A stretch of 64,000 nucleotides of DNA from Primulina eburnea. Lineage: Eukaryota > Streptophyta > Magnoliopsida > Lamiales > Gesneriaceae. The notes beneath the pieces were generated by a model. The model worked only from the letters and a program-made list of their open reading frames with translations, made no database searches and was not told where the DNA came from. Below are positions 11,724 to 25,100 of this stretch, one piece after another. Location: NCBI RefSeq assembly GCF_022965805.1, contig NC_133103.1, positions 48,367,693 to 48,431,692 on the forward strand, read 5' to 3'. The stretch's first letter is position 1; each line of letters starts with the position of its first letter. The translations under genes and the position numbers were made by a program.

Positions 11724-13838
11724 ATGGAGAAGAACAGGCCCCTTATCCTCAATGAGCTGAACTGCAGCTTCTTCAGTCCGAGCTGGGAGGTTTCTTTGGA
11801 TCAAAATGACCCCTTTGAATCGGCATTGAGTTCTATGGTTTCTTCCCCGACTGCGTCTTCGGGGAATTATAAGAACGGAGACAACACGGTGTTGAAGGAG
11901 CTCATTGGCAAACTTGGGACCATTTGTAATTCAGGGGAGGTTTCTCCTCAAAAGACTTTCAAGTTTAACGACAGTGCCAACACTTCTTGTTACAGTACTC
12001 CGCTGAGTTCCCCGCCGAAGCCCAACCTTTTGATGATGGAAAATCATCAATTTCGAGGGAATCCGCATATCCCTGGGAGCCATTTTCCTCCTCTTCCGAA
12101 ATTAGTCCCACTTTCATCTGATCCTGGTTTTGTGGACATGGCTGCAAGATTTTCTTGTTTTGGGAACATGGGGTTCAATGAAATGGGTTCCAAGTTGGAC
12201 TCGGACAAGCTTTCCAGGGTTTCAAGCAGCCATTCTCTCAAATTTCCGGGATCCCATTTGATGGGAGCTCAAGAAAACAGGGATTCAGCATTACGAGTTT
12301 CGGCTTGTGGGAAGAAACCTGTTAGGGTTCCGGCGAATGAAAACGGGGAAATTGGGGATTCCAGGGAGAATTCTTCGGTTTCTGAACAGATCCCTTGTGG
12401 GGAAACTGGTTTGGTTGCTCAGAATGATGCCAATTCAAGGAAGAGGAAATCAGTTCAGAGGGGGAAAGCTAAAGAAACACCTTCATCCACTCTTACTAAA
12501 GATGCCAATGTGAGCTTATTTCTTTTTAAGATTCTTGAATTTTTGAACCCCTTGGTCTGGAAAATTTGATTTGTGGCCTTCTTGATGAGTAAATTAGTAT
12601 TTGAATTGAACAATTATATATTTGATTGAGGTTGACTGACTGGGGCTTGTTTCTGTAGGTTGTTAAATCAGAAAACAGTGGTTCAAATACAAAAAGAACC
12701 AAATCTGAAGATGGTAATCCGAATCAAAAGCAGTCGAATGATAGTAATTCTAAGCCTTTGGAGGCTCCAAAGGACTATATTCATGTGAGGGCTAGAAGAG
12801 GGCAGGCTACAGATGCTCACAGTCTTGCTGAAAGAGTATGAAATCAAGAAAATGTTCTACAATTAGTTCTTCCATTTCATTTTTGTATATGCATAACAAT
12901 GCTTACTGATTTTCTTCTGTCGTTTTTCGTATAGGTTCGAAGAGAAAAGATCAGTGAAAGAATGAAATTCTTACAAGATCTTGTGCCAGGTTGCAATAAG
13001 GTGACTGGAAAAGCTGTGATGCTAGATGAGATTATCAATTATGTGCAATCTTTACAGAGGCAAGTTGAGGTAAATCAAGAATCTCCAAAAAGTGTGTTTC
13101 TATAGTAATCTTGACATGTTACTAATGCTTTTTCACTTGTGATTTTGTAGTTTCTTTCGATGAAATTGTCTGTTGTCAATCCAAGAATGGACATCAACAT
13201 GGAAGCTCTCATATCCAAGGATGTAAGAAACATTTCACCCCCAAAAAGATTTTCGAAACTCCGAAAATTTTCTCTTTAATTTTATTCTAATAATCTGTAC
13301 AAATTACCAATTTTCAGATGTTTCCATCTCGCGGATCTTTGCCTCAGGACGTTTATTCAACACACGGCTATGCTTTTCAATCTGACGCACCTTTCCAGGC
13401 GAACAATTTCAATCTGGCATTAGGCCGAAACCAAACCGGTCAATTGCCTTCTATAGAAAGTTTTAGCCAAGTTTCCTCTCAAGTAAAACACCAATCCCTG
13501 ATAAGAACTGTATAAAAACACACACACACACACACACACACATGATAGTTTTGATGGTAAATTTCTTATTATGAATGATATCTGACTATGCGGATCAATT
13601 TGGTTAGATTTCGACGTTCTGGGAGGACGACCTCCACAGCATTGTGCAGATGGGATTTGGCCAAAATCAAGAACCAACTCAAACATTTCACGGTGAGTGA
13701 TCTTTTTGAAGAGAGAGCGTTCGAATTGCACAGGTTGTTAACTAACTAATGTGAAGCCAGAAATGTGATATCTTGTTCTCGATCCTTGATGCAGCAGGGG
13801 CTCTCCCCACGACGACTCACATGAAAGTCGAGCCGTGA
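11724..13838 (+). CDS. bHLH62: bHLH transcription factor, bHLH62/78-like, seven coding exons
   Basis: Exons: 11724-12509, 12659-12835, 12935-13069, 13151-13222, 13318-13482, 13608-13692, 13798-13838. They splice in frame to 486 residues. The N-terminal region carries [13 protein letters not shown], a RKRKS basic patch and other motifs I associate with the Arabidopsis bHLH62/78 group. The basic helix-loop-helix spans exons 2-4, about residues 303-375. Histidine 316, glutamate 320 and arginine 324 form the H-E-R set expected for G-box (CACGTG) binding. The tail has [16 protein letters not shown] and ends MKVEP, both typical of the group. The product should be a nuclear dimeric regulator; related proteins work in light and brassinosteroid-linked growth control. 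The frame is open upstream, but the nearest upstream initiator there is GTG, so ATG 11724 is chosen. Which of bHLH62 or bHLH78 is closer is uncertain. Confidence 0.9.
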
Positions 13839-14216
13839 TCAGTACATAATCACCGGCATTGTTAACTGTAATCCGTTCGAGCCCCCGAGAGAGAGAGTGG
13901 CTTCTGTATATATCGAGGAAATGTAGTTCAAGAGAATCCGGTGGCGAATTCTTGAGGAGAAGGGATCCCTTTTCTCGTGGATTCTTGATGTCTGTTTTCT
14001 TGATCAATTCTGGAGATGATTTGATTCTCTGGAGTTCATTTTTATTTATTTTTACAAATTCCATTGCTGTGAAATCAAGAACTAATTGTGTATTAAATGG
14101 TGAAAACACATGGAAAGTCAGATGTAGCATGTTCTTGTAGCAAAGTCAGAAACTGTGTTCGAGTTACATTTTTTTCCTCCAATGTTTCTTAAACATTTAT
14201 TACAATTATTAATAAA
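13839..14216 (+). other. 3' UTR of the bHLH gene with candidate poly(A) signal
   Basis: Sequence after the TGA has no coding frame of note. An AATAAA at 14211-14216 is a candidate polyadenylation signal. The true cleavage site cannot be seen from sequence alone. Confidence 0.35.
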
Positions 14217-14776
14217 GAATTGGAAGTTTAATTAATTAATTTATTTATTTCATTTATTATTCATTTATTTATTTATGTATTTATTTCTTTATACTTCCAC
14301 TTTTTTGCATGATCAATGAACCAGTTATTTATTTCTATAAAATAAAAAATTATTTGTTATTTTATCTCAATTTTGTATGGTTGGAAAAGGAAGTGGGGAT
14401 GAAAAAAATCATCAATAAAGATTTCTAATATTAATATACATTCCTCAACAACTTGTATATCATCTTCAAAAAATAATAATTAAATAATGATACAAGTATA
14501 CAACGCGTGCATAACATCATAGATCAGTCGTTCTCTATTTTGGTTCATAACACAATATCATAGGCTAAATAACTTTTTAGTTATTATTATTACTTTTCAA
14601 ATTTATTAGTCATATATCTTTTATTTATCATAGAGATGTCCAATATTAATATGCAAACATAACCCATATTTTATATTTATGTATTTTTTTTATGTTGTGT
14701 AGACCTCAAATGTCATAAGAATTTGATCATGGGACCTTATAATAATAATAATATTATTAATAAGAATGGGTATAAT

Positions 14777-14932
14777 GTGAGATCGTCTCACGGATCATAA
14801 TCTGTGAGACAGCTCAACCTTACTCATATTCACAATAAAAAGTAATACTATTAGCATAAAAAATAATAGTTTTTCATGAGTGATCCAAATAAGAGATCCG
14901 TCTCACAAATACGACCCGTGAGACCGTTTCAC
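14777..14932 (-). mobile_element. MITE-like short repeat, copy F
   Basis: Reverse-orientation copy bounded by GTGAGATCGTCTCAC and GTGAGACCGTTTCAC, with the TCATGAGTGATCCAAATAAG block. Confidence 0.75.
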
Positions 14933-15655
14933 ATAAATTTTTGTCTAATAATAATAATAATAATAATGTGACCTTGTAGAGAATTAGATTCTTACATGTA
15001 AACAGCTGTTTGTAGGGACAGATTTTACCTTAATTAGTTGATAGATTGAATTCTTATGCAACATATTGAGCTGTTATCCAAATTGGCTCAATCTGTCAAT
15101 TTCTTTGAAACTGCTCTCCAACAGTAATCAGAGCTGTAGAGAAAGACTTTTTTGTCTCCCTCCTTTTTGAATTATTACTATTTTTTTAAAATATTTTAAT
15201 TTTATATGTGAGCCATTGTACCACTTATAAAATATTCTAAAACACGGATTTGGATCATCTCTTATGCTGGAAATACAACATATGATGTTATATACTTTTT
15301 ACACGAGATGATCAGCTGATCATTACGTTTTGTCTGACATTTTTTTAAATTTATCTGACATTGTGTGAGGTCCATCAGATTATCTTTTTATATACAAATG
15401 CATCAACCCCAGTTTCTTCAACATTTTTCATTGATGCTTGCTTGTTCAAAGTAGTGCACGGAACAGCTTACTAAATTGGATATAAGCAATAAAAAATAAA
15501 TTAAATATCAGTGGGGGCCTAAACATTGACTCAGGCACTTTATTTCTCCCTTTTGTTAATCACAATTGAAAAAATAATTACGTTTTTTTTAATTGCATTC
15601 AATATTGTACTTGTATTCGCCAGTTGGAACAATTAATCCATCATGATTGAGAGAG

Positions 15656-15659
<4 letters not shown>

Positions 15660-15700
<41 letters not shown>
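15660..15700. repeat. AT dinucleotide microsatellite
   Basis: About 20 uninterrupted AT units. Confidence 0.9.
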
Positions 15701-15706
<6 letters not shown>

Positions 15707-16142
15707 TATAAATTAATTAAAATTTATGTACAAGCAATATTGAAATAAGAATTTGAAATTGTATGAAAATTTTGTTCGATAAAAACTTTTGCTAAAAACG
15801 TGAATATATAATTTGATAATGGTGAGCGTATGATCCAAACTTTATATATCATAGCTATGTAATGTGTTCAAGTCTATGAGTTAAACGAGTTTAGATGAGA
15901 AAAGTGTTAAGATGAGTAATATCATCTGAAGCTCTCCTAGTAGATTACGTCAAGTTGTTGATGATGCAATGTGTTCTGGTTGGTTGTATAAGTTGTAAAG
16001 AGTGGAGACAACATATCATAATGGAAAAGTCTGATCTCAGGTGAAAACATCAGCGCTAGTAAGAAAAGATAAGACTGACATCTTGTTAACATGTACGACA
16101 CATCGTTTAGTATGAGTTCTGTGTAGTTATGCAAAATATAAT

Positions 16143-16921
16143 TGATACCCCCGGAAGAGTCCTATGATACTTTTTTAGTTAGGGATAGTAATGGAGATAC
16201 TCATTTGCTTCTCTTCGATGGAAGTTTGAATCTCCTTTGATAGAATTATTGCGCGGAAGGTCATCCATGACCCGAGATAGTAAATGGGTAGCCCGAATCA
16301 CGATAAGTTTGCAGAAGGAGATTGTAAGTAGCCGTGCAGGTGAATGCCTGAGACATCATCACTCCGGGCTACCAGAATCCCAGGCTCTCAGACAAGCTCT
16401 CGGGTGATGGTTTTCTACCCGAGCTACCTCGAAAGTAGCACCACACTCGAGTTAAGAAGTATGAGTACCTTATATTTGGTAGCATTACCGTCAGAATCAC
16501 AGAAGTTTGGCGTGTTTGAAAAGTTGTCAGAAAGTAATGTATGAGCAACCATCTTGCTTTAATTAGTAAGTGAGCACGGAAATAAGGTAATCGTGGATTT
16601 CCTTCCTATAAATAGCAGGTTTGCTTTGCATTCAAGGGGGGATTATTCGCATATTCACACATTCACATCACATACACACATACACACGCATATACACCAA
16701 TTTTCTTCATATACTAACTTAAGTATCGGAGTGGCCACACTGGTCACCCCTCCAGCGCCCATTCACGTGCCCGTCTTCTTGTTTGCAGGACAGTTGCAGC
16801 AATATCACCAAGATATATTCTCATATCAGGATATATTTTTCTTACTCATTTTTCCCTCAACAAAATTCTTATCAGATTCGGTGGATTGCCTTGTCCCAGC
16901 TCGCCCAATTCACCCGGAACA
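16143..16921 (+). mobile_element. Tat-like Ty3/gypsy 5' LTR
   Basis: The stretch opens with TG (TGATACCCCCGGAAG) and closes with CA (CACCCGGAACA). It has a TATAAATAG promoter-like motif near 16606. It is followed at once by TATTGGCACCGTCTGTGAG, which resembles the primer-binding region typical just after 5' LTRs of plant Tat-type elements. No matching 3' LTR is present in the window, so the boundaries rest on these signals. Confidence 0.6.
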
Positions 16922-16965
16922 CATTATTGGCACCGTCTGTGAGAAATTGAACTCTAGACGTAGAT

Positions 16966-17865
16966 ATGACTTCCACTAGAAGAACAAATCAAGAAAATTC
17001 TTGGGGTTCCTGGAGATAATCCACTTCTTTTTGGTCAAGGTTGTCCTCCATTCACGAGACCTCAGCCTACTATCACTTTTTCACCTGAAGAGTTGGCTAA
17101 GATTATATCTGATGCTGTCGAGAAGGCCATAGCAAAAAATGATCCTTCTCATCACTCTATCCGGCCAGAGCATGAGCATGAGCGAGACCAAAGGGGGAGA
17201 GAAGAGGAAGTAAGAGCGGAGGAAAAAAAGTCCAGTGCTGGTTCCAAATCCCCTACTGTAGCTGAAGAGTTGGAGGAGTTAAGGAGGAAAATGAAGATTT
17301 TAAAGGGGTCGAGTTGAAGGTCGGAATAGTAATCGGGCAGTCACTAGAGGATGTCCTTTTTCGGATGTCATCATCCGGTAACCTCTGCCCGGGCACTTCA
17401 AGTCCGCAAAGATAAAGGACTGTGATGTGAGTGCCGACCCCAAAGAACATCTCGCCAGATTCGAAAATATGACTATGTTACACTGCTATGGGGATCAGAT
17501 TAAGTGTAAAGTCTACTTAATTAATTTGGTTGACTAAGCTCATAGGTGATTTGAGGGATTGTCCCCTCAAAGTATCAAGTCTTTTGAATATTTCCAAAAA
17601 GTGTTCTTTCATCATTTCAGTAGCAGCAAAAAATAAAAAAGAACCATTTTCAGTTTGTTTGAACTAAAGCAGAGCCCAGAAGAAAGTCTAATGGCATACG
17701 TCCGAAGATTCAATTGAGTCGCTTTGGATGTTCCCTCTTGTGCCTCTGCATTTACCTAGGGTTTACGGGAGAGAGATTTTTTCCGGTCGTTAACCAAGAA
17801 AGCGCTCAGGGATTTTAAGGATCTTTTGGCCCGGATAGAAAAGTACATTAACATGAAGAAAGCAC

Positions 17866-17917
<52 letters not shown>

Positions 17918-18500
17918 TTTTAAGGATCTTTTGGCCCGGATAGAAAAGTACATTAACATGAAGAAAGCACATAAGCAGAAGCGAGATGCTTTAGAGAGAG
18001 AGAGAGAGAGAGAGAGAGGTGATCGGGTGGCCAGACCCGAGGAGAGATTTCAGAAGAGGGTTATATCCGGGCTTTTTTCTCATCATGTGCCTTTGAAAAT
18101 TGCCCAGGATAGAGAAGTTCAAGAATGCAGCTTGGAAAGATCACGGGACTTGTACCCCAATCCCCAGTCTGTTAAATCCGAAAAGAAGTGATTTTGCACC
18201 CTTCATAAAGTGTGTTCTCATAACACAAGTAAATGTCAGGCGTTGAAAAAAGACTACATCCATCCTGCTGCCTCGGATACAATCCATCAAACAGAAGACG
18301 AGATTGTCATCCTGGATAGCTCAGCGTCCATGACCCAATGCTCGGGAAGATTCGCGAGGTGCCCCGAGCAGAAGAAGAAATCAGGGACCAGAAAGAAGTG
18401 GATTATCTCCTCTGACATTGTAAAATATTATGGGATGTTAATAATAATCAGAAACCATGAAGATTCGCGAGGTGTCCAGTGCTCTGCTAATAATTATAAC
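16966..18500 (+). pseudogene. Degraded gag of a Tat-like Ty3/gypsy retrotransposon
   Basis: The gag starts at an ATG just after the primer-binding region but is cut by a stop within about 20 codons. Gag-like sequence then continues in shifted frames: a charged segment (17093-17317), DPKEHLARFENMTMLH near 17440, a MAYVRRFN region near 17690, and DLLARIEKYINMKKA near 17830. The last part (about 18190-18320) matches the FCxxHKxxxHNTSxC zinc-knuckle-like tail of Tat gag. No protease or polymerase follows. A GA microsatellite with a duplicated flank sits inside the gag. This is a dead, truncated copy. Confidence 0.7.
17809..17973 (+). repeat. Local duplication flanking a GA microsatellite
   Basis: A segment of about 60 bases starting GGGATTTTAAGGATCTTTTG occurs at about 17809-17871 and again at about 17913-17973. 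An AG run of about 40 bases lies between the copies and a shorter one follows at about 17995-18018. The copies differ at only one or two positions, so the duplication is recent. Confidence 0.85.
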
Positions 18501-18506
18501 TTTTGA

Positions 18507-21500
18507 CTTAATGACAAGTGCTTAATTCTAACAACTCGACTCCTCTGACCCAATAAAATATGACGAGATGTTGATATTTCGAAACATAAGAGGATTTCGT
18601 TTTCAGTAAAAACATTATGTTGTATAGTGGTTAAAATTTAACTGATTAAATTAAATAAATATAAAAAGTCATATTTGTTCAAATAATTATTTAATCACAA
18701 AATTTAAGAATATATAAAAATTAAATTCTATATTTTATTGTCACACTTTAGTTTATCATATATATATATAGATATAGATGTGTGTGTGTGTGTGTGTTAT
18801 TTAGGGATTATTTCATCCTACCCCTGCAGGCACTGCCTGCAGGGGTACATCCAAGGGCCAGAATTTTTTCTGGCCCAATTTTATTTTTTTTTAATTTTTT
18901 TTTTCTCCATGAGGTGGAATCTCAACCACTCATATGAGGTGTGGGCACTGCCCACACACCCATAATCGAACTAACCGTTATTTAGGTGTGTGATTAATTC
19001 TCATCATAGATAGAATAAAACAAATCAATGTGATTTGAGGGCCAAATCATGTATAATCTATCATTAGAATGGTTGAACAATTTAGAATTTTAATGTAATG
19101 GCATATGCATCGTTCTAAGGTCTTAATCCATCAAAAAGCCTAAACTTATGGCAATCACAAAACATTACCTAATTATGGGATTAATCTTCTCTTATTATTA
19201 TTATTATGGTGGCTAATGACCAATATTATTCTGATTAATTCTTTAATACCGAAAATCTCCATTTCAACATTTTATTTCACTTAATTATTTGATCAAATAA
19301 ATTGTTTTAGTTTCATTGACACAAAGGAATGCTAGAAGTAATCATTGTCTTACATGAGTTAGAAAATAATGATTCCTGTTGGGAAAAGTGCTACATTCAC
19401 GAGAGCTCCCTTTTAAACACGCATGAGTCATTTCAAAATTCTCAGTGCTGATGGATCAATGAGTTATGTCCCAACGAAAACATTGCGTTATGAAAGAGGG
19501 AAAATGTAGTACCCCTTCTCCTATATGAGTTAGTAAAATAAGCATAAAATAAACTCCTATAACAACTTGAATTAATAATAGGTGAATACGAAGCAGTTGT
19601 TACAGGATTCCAAAGCAAAGTCGCGCTTGTTTTGGGTCCTATATTGTATTATGTTGGAATTACATGCATAATTTATTTTTATTATGAGATATTTGAGTAA
19701 TATATACACGCACGTCATTTGTAAAAATACATAGGATGAAATCAGAAACATAACATTTGAAATAATCTCGTAAAAATTATGGATTTTTTCGATGATCTAC
19801 ATTTTGTCATAAATACGAGAATGGTCCACAATGAAATAAATGGTTAGGAGAGATTGATGTAATATGTTTTTTATTTTCCTTTGTGGGGTCAAATTGAAAA
19901 TGATTAGAAATAGAAGGGTCCCTTAACAGGCTGTCAATGCTCTTCCTAAACTATCAATCTTTCTTTCACTTTATGTCCTTTTCTTTCGACTTAGCAAGTT
20001 ATTTGCTTTAACTACGGTTTGGTACAAATCTTTATTGAGGGGAGAGAGACAACGAAATAATAAATAAATAAATAAATAAACAGCTGTGTGTGAAAATAGC
20101 CAATCAAGAAAGGTTGTTTAAGCAAAAGATTCAGGGGAACTATTGGAAATTTTGATTTAAATAGTCTAGCTTGAAATAAATTGAGTTTCTAATAGAAAAT
20201 TTTCAAACTTTTATAACATCATACTCAATTTTAATACTAACATTATACTTTAAAGAATGATATATCTTTCAATTTTTTAAATTTTAGTCATTTTTCATAA
20301 AAAATACTGATAAAAATTGTATTCGTGAGCGTCACATTCACGCATAGTCAACATCATATGACATATCAGCACTTCACATGAGAAAAACATCAAATTGCAA
20401 AATAGCAAACTAAAACTTCAGTTTGATCATTTAAATGACCAAAACCGCAAATATATAAATATATCAAACCAAATTTACAATTTTTCCAACATAAACCAAT
20501 GGAACTCATCAAATAATTAGTAGCATACACAAAAAAGATGTAGCATAAAAATTACAAGGAGAAGATGTTAAGTTTCAGAATGGAGATCCTAACTCAAAAT
20601 GTCAAGAGTTGGTTTAAGCATCATTATTTTGTCACCTACACCAAAGTACAACGACCTCGAAATCAACCCAATTTTAACCTATTTTGATTTCAGGCAGCCA
20701 CCCACCATTATTGATGCATGTATTTGGTCAAAACTGCCCTCTTTAATTATCTAGCATCTACATATATTAAATTTGATCAATTAAGTAAATAAAATTCACC
20801 GAAAAATGGCTCATATTGGTGGAACAACATCCATCTTAGTGATTACAAATAAAACTTCAACTAATTAAACAACATAAAATTATTAAACTTATAAAAGTAT
20901 GCCTAGGGATGGATCATTAATCGAACTTGCTTGAACGCCGGTTAGACTTTCGGCGAGACTACGCTGCACCGAGAATAGATTATAAGATAAACATAAAAAT
21001 CATTTGGGGAAGCTTGATCTAAGAAAAAAAAATCAAGATCCTATCCTGGATTCGAAGTACAAAAGCTTCCTCACGTTAATGTTACTTTACAGAATGATTC
21101 TTGAACCAGTGGCTGCTATTTCATTCATGTCACTTTCACACCCATTTCACCACCACTGAATTTATGCTCTACAATAGGTTATTTCCTTGTCTCCCCCACA
21201 ACAAAAGATTTTTTTTTTATTTTTTTTCCTTCAAAAGATAAATACCAAATTCTAGTGGCCGATGAATGGGTGGGGACAGAATTCAATATCTTGTTTTCTG
21301 AGCAAAAAATAAATAAGTACATAATAAACTTGTGGGTAAAATGGTCCACACAAAGTTCAAGTATAGATATGTGTCAGAGAAGACAATGCCACAAGCTGCC
21401 TGTTTTATGGTCTCCATGAAATGATGTAGATTTTGTTACATTAAGGCTGCCAGATATTGAGGTACTTGTGGACTGTCTTTTGCCTTTTACAAGTTAGCAT

Positions 21501-22176
21501 GTTGGCTTCGAGTCCACTTGAGGATTGTCCCAACATTTTCTTGACATCCAAACCAAAGAAATAAATGATCTTTGAGGAAGTTAACATCATTGTTTGTTCT
21601 TTCAGATCTATCATCGTGTCCCCATTTTGTCTTTCACACTTGGTCCACACTTATCTACTGCTAACAGACAATACTTCCTGCAAAATATATCTATACATAT
21701 ATACATGTATCTATACATGTTTGTATCCATTTATTCTACTATATTAGATAGATAATTTTCAGATTAACTATTTTGATGTACCAAAGATACATTAACAAAA
21801 GTAATATTCAACTCGATTGGGAACAAGATAATAAGAATGACGATTCACCATCAAATATTACAACTTACAAACAATTAGAACCCTTTCAACAGCAACTATG
21901 ACTACTTCCATTGCAGTTTGAGTTCAAGTGCTAAAAAAGAGTATTGTAGGTTCAATTCTTGACACAAGTTATGAAATTCTGCATTGGTGATTCAGTGACT
22001 AGATAGCCCAGATTAGATACAGGCAAAACACAAATTACACAGCACCCACATTTGGTGAGGTCAGTTATACGGTTCGAAGATCATAGAAAACAATGTTTTG
22101 CTATATATGAGAAACTCGAAATACATATACAACACAACAATGGGAAACATCACAAACGATTATTGTGAACTACCTT
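18507..22176. other. Intergenic region, no gene seen
   Basis: AT-rich DNA with microsatellites (AT, then GT at about 18779-18797; AAAT near 20058-20080) and a cluster of three palindromes (listed separately). The last few hundred bases before 22177 probably include the 3' UTR of the minus-strand kinesin. No open frame resembles a known protein. Confidence 0.65.
18819..18957. repeat. Cluster of three near-perfect palindromes
   Basis: Three inverted repeats follow one another. The first has arms 18819-18832 and 18834-18847 (TACCCCTGCAGGCA), with a one-base centre. The second has arms 18855-18863 and 18868-18876 (GGGCCAGAA) with a TTTT loop. The third has arms 18939-18947 and 18949-18957 (GTGTGGGCA), again with a one-base centre. 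The first and third share the core GGCACTGCC. They could fold as hairpins or cruciforms. Their origin is not recognised. Confidence 0.85.
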
Positions 22177-25100
22177 TTAAATGTTACAACGGTCATAGCC
22201 AGAGAACCATGAAGGAGGCTCTTCTACAACATCATAAGATGGCGCAAATTCCTCTTGCCAATTCTTATCAACATTGGTTTCTTGGCTCTTGGCAGCAAAT
22301 TCTTCTTTGTAAGGGGCTGCAATCAATTTATTCAATTTATCTATCTCTCTGTAAGCCATTTCAGTCTCTTGTTCCGCCATTGAAGCTCGCTTCTGCAAGA
22401 ATGTGAATTTTATCGTAAATGTAGGAAGCCAAAGCATTCTCTATTTGAAACCAGGACACATTTTGGCAATTTCATTGCAAAAAACAATATTATGAAGTCT
22501 TGCCATGAAAATCTTCTATAAAAACTACTTTGATATATATTCAACAAATAATGAGAAAATGCAAAACCAACATTTAATAACAATAATTTCTAGTGTTAAA
22601 AAGATAAATTTCCCCTATATGTTACACATTTGAGTAGAAACATAACTCATTTCAACCACAAAGAGCTAGCTCCTGATCTTTTCAGCATAGTATCCAAATT
22701 AAATGCATATCAAGTCTCAAATCTGCATAATTCTAGACGTCAAGGCAACAAAACTTGTGATAGTTGCGATATTCTTGTTCAACGACATGGTGTTTTCTGG
22801 TCATATATTTCTACAGAGCACCAAGCATGAGTTATTTTTTTGGCCTTCTTGCCTGAATAGCAGCAAGACGTTAAGAATTTATGTGATAATGATATGATGC
22901 TGCATGGCACAAATTCAGTATCAGGTAATTATTTTATATTGGTTTTGGATGTAAAAATTATAATAAGGAGGATATGTTATTATACTTCCCAAATGACTAT
23001 GAACTGGAGCTCGAATGGTTCGAATGGGCCAAAGGAACAAACATTATGGTTTATCCTTCTTGGGCCATTCTGTTTTAGACTAAGATGTATAACATACCCA
23101 GTTGGCCGTTGCATACTTTAGAATTTTGAACTGAGATTTATGGCAATAGGAGGATCAACTGAAAATGTAAACACCACATAAATAATGTAGGAATGTACCT
23201 CTGCAGCGGTTACAGCTTCATCTGCCTCTTTAAGCCTCACAAGTAATTCCCCAGCCGCCTGAACAGCTTCAGCAGTATCCCTCAACTGTGCTTGAAGTCC
23301 TCTATTTTCATCCCTAAAATATCGTCTCTCCTTCTCCCTTTCCACTTTTAATGCCGAAATTTCTGCTGCTAGTGCATTGATAAATTTAGATTCAGCACCT
23401 CTCACCCCTGCCTTAGACGCTGCTTTCTTGACATCATCAATTCCATCTTGAATCCTCCTGTGCCTCGCTAGCAATTCAATGTGTTTCTCTTCAAGCTCTG
23501 CGTATTGTTCAAGCATGCGTGCATGGCCCTCCATCGCCATCTGCATTGCTTCTTTAAGCTCTTCCGAGCATTGCTTTTCCATATTTAGTTCATGGTTTTG
23601 CTTTTGAGCAAGAGATCGGTTGGCTTCTAGCTCCAATCTGAGTTCTTCTACTAGGGAAATCCACTTACTCTCTGCTTCAGTCCACTGAGCTCTCTCCATC
23701 TGAAGTTTCTCCTCATCATTTTCAGCCAACTCTGGAATGGTGCACAAAGCTGGAGCCACTTTCGAATCAAGCGAATGTGTAAGTTGCAGGAGAGGAGTTT
23801 GTCTTTTGGATGCCTTAGGCTCTGACGAATCCAGATAAAATTGCAGTTGAGCTCTTAAGTCTTGTATTTCTTCCAACAAAACATCCCTTTCCCCCAAGTC
23901 AAAGAAATTTTGATATCTTTCTAATTCATCTTGAACTCTTTTTTGCTCGATTATTGTTCTCAAAACATCAGGATGATTATCATATTGTTCCCGAAGAATC
24001 TGTAAGTATAAAATAAATTGTAGATGAATAATATCTTCTCATATTTCAGGTTTTTGAGTAAAAAAAGCAAATGCGTGCCTTGTGTTCATGAGTTAGTGAT
24101 AATAGCTCATCCTCCATGAAATCTTCAGTAGGCAGCACTCCATCCATCAGGCTCTCAAGGCGAGCAATTTTATCTTCACGAGTTCGACCAATTATTGCAT
24201 TACATTCTCTTTCGTGTTTGTATTGCTGGATCTATATTCATGTTCAGAGAGGTCAATAACATCAAAATAACTTGCAAGTCCAATGGCTGGTTGTCTGAAT
24301 GTTTGATAAACCTACCAAACGATTTAGTTGGGTGATCTCAGTAGTTTGTTTGGAACATATCTCCTCTAATGCCATTTCTCTACGAATTGCCCCTGCCAAG
24401 ACCTTTTCTACTGCCTGAAGTTAAATGAAATAAGTACATGTAAGAAAAGATAAATAGAAATAAAACAGAAATCCTGCTTATGGCCATTAAATATACTTTG
24501 GGAACTTGCGTCTTCAACTCGTGATGTGATGGTGATCCATTAGCAGGCACTAGCTGCATATTCTGGCCATTATCTTCATCACTAAGCTCTGGCTGTAAAT
24601 TTCTGGCCTTGCATGCATGACATAAAGGTTCTTGTGTATCATATTCTAGGGACTCTTCTGCTGTAGACATAGTTTGAACACCTGCATCAACTTTTATAAC
24701 CGGCATTGCTTCAACGGGTATGCATGAGAATCTGAATGATGACCTTCTCAGGGCCGAACTAAGACGCTGGCTCTCAATTATTTTAATCCCATGCTGGAGA
24801 GTGGAAGCCAATTGATCATTGGACATAAAACAATTTTTGCGATTAGAAAGAGACTTCGAACAAAAGCTGTTGGAAGGCTTTGCTACGGATACTTGTGTAG
24901 CCTGATAGTTACTGTGACGAGTGACACTCTGAGAAGCTGACACAGTTGATGAGGTTCTAAGACTTTTCCTGCTGCAATTCAGTCTTGGAGAAACACTAGG
25001 TGTTGGAGACTTCAGAATTGGGGAAACATCAGACGGAATCATACTGGGAATAAAAGTTTCACCATCTTTAGCACAATTTATAGACTTTTCAGGAGTGTTA

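Larger units (their letters stand above)
14217..16142. other. Intergenic AT-rich DNA, no gene seen
   Basis: It contains one copy of the short palindrome-ended repeat (14777-14932), simple AAT runs, and an AT dinucleotide run at about 15660-15700. Open frames are short and lack recognisable motifs. Confidence 0.6.

Noticed and set aside
17756..17972. Minus-strand frames rich in SLSLSL
   Set aside because: They are translations of a GA microsatellite.
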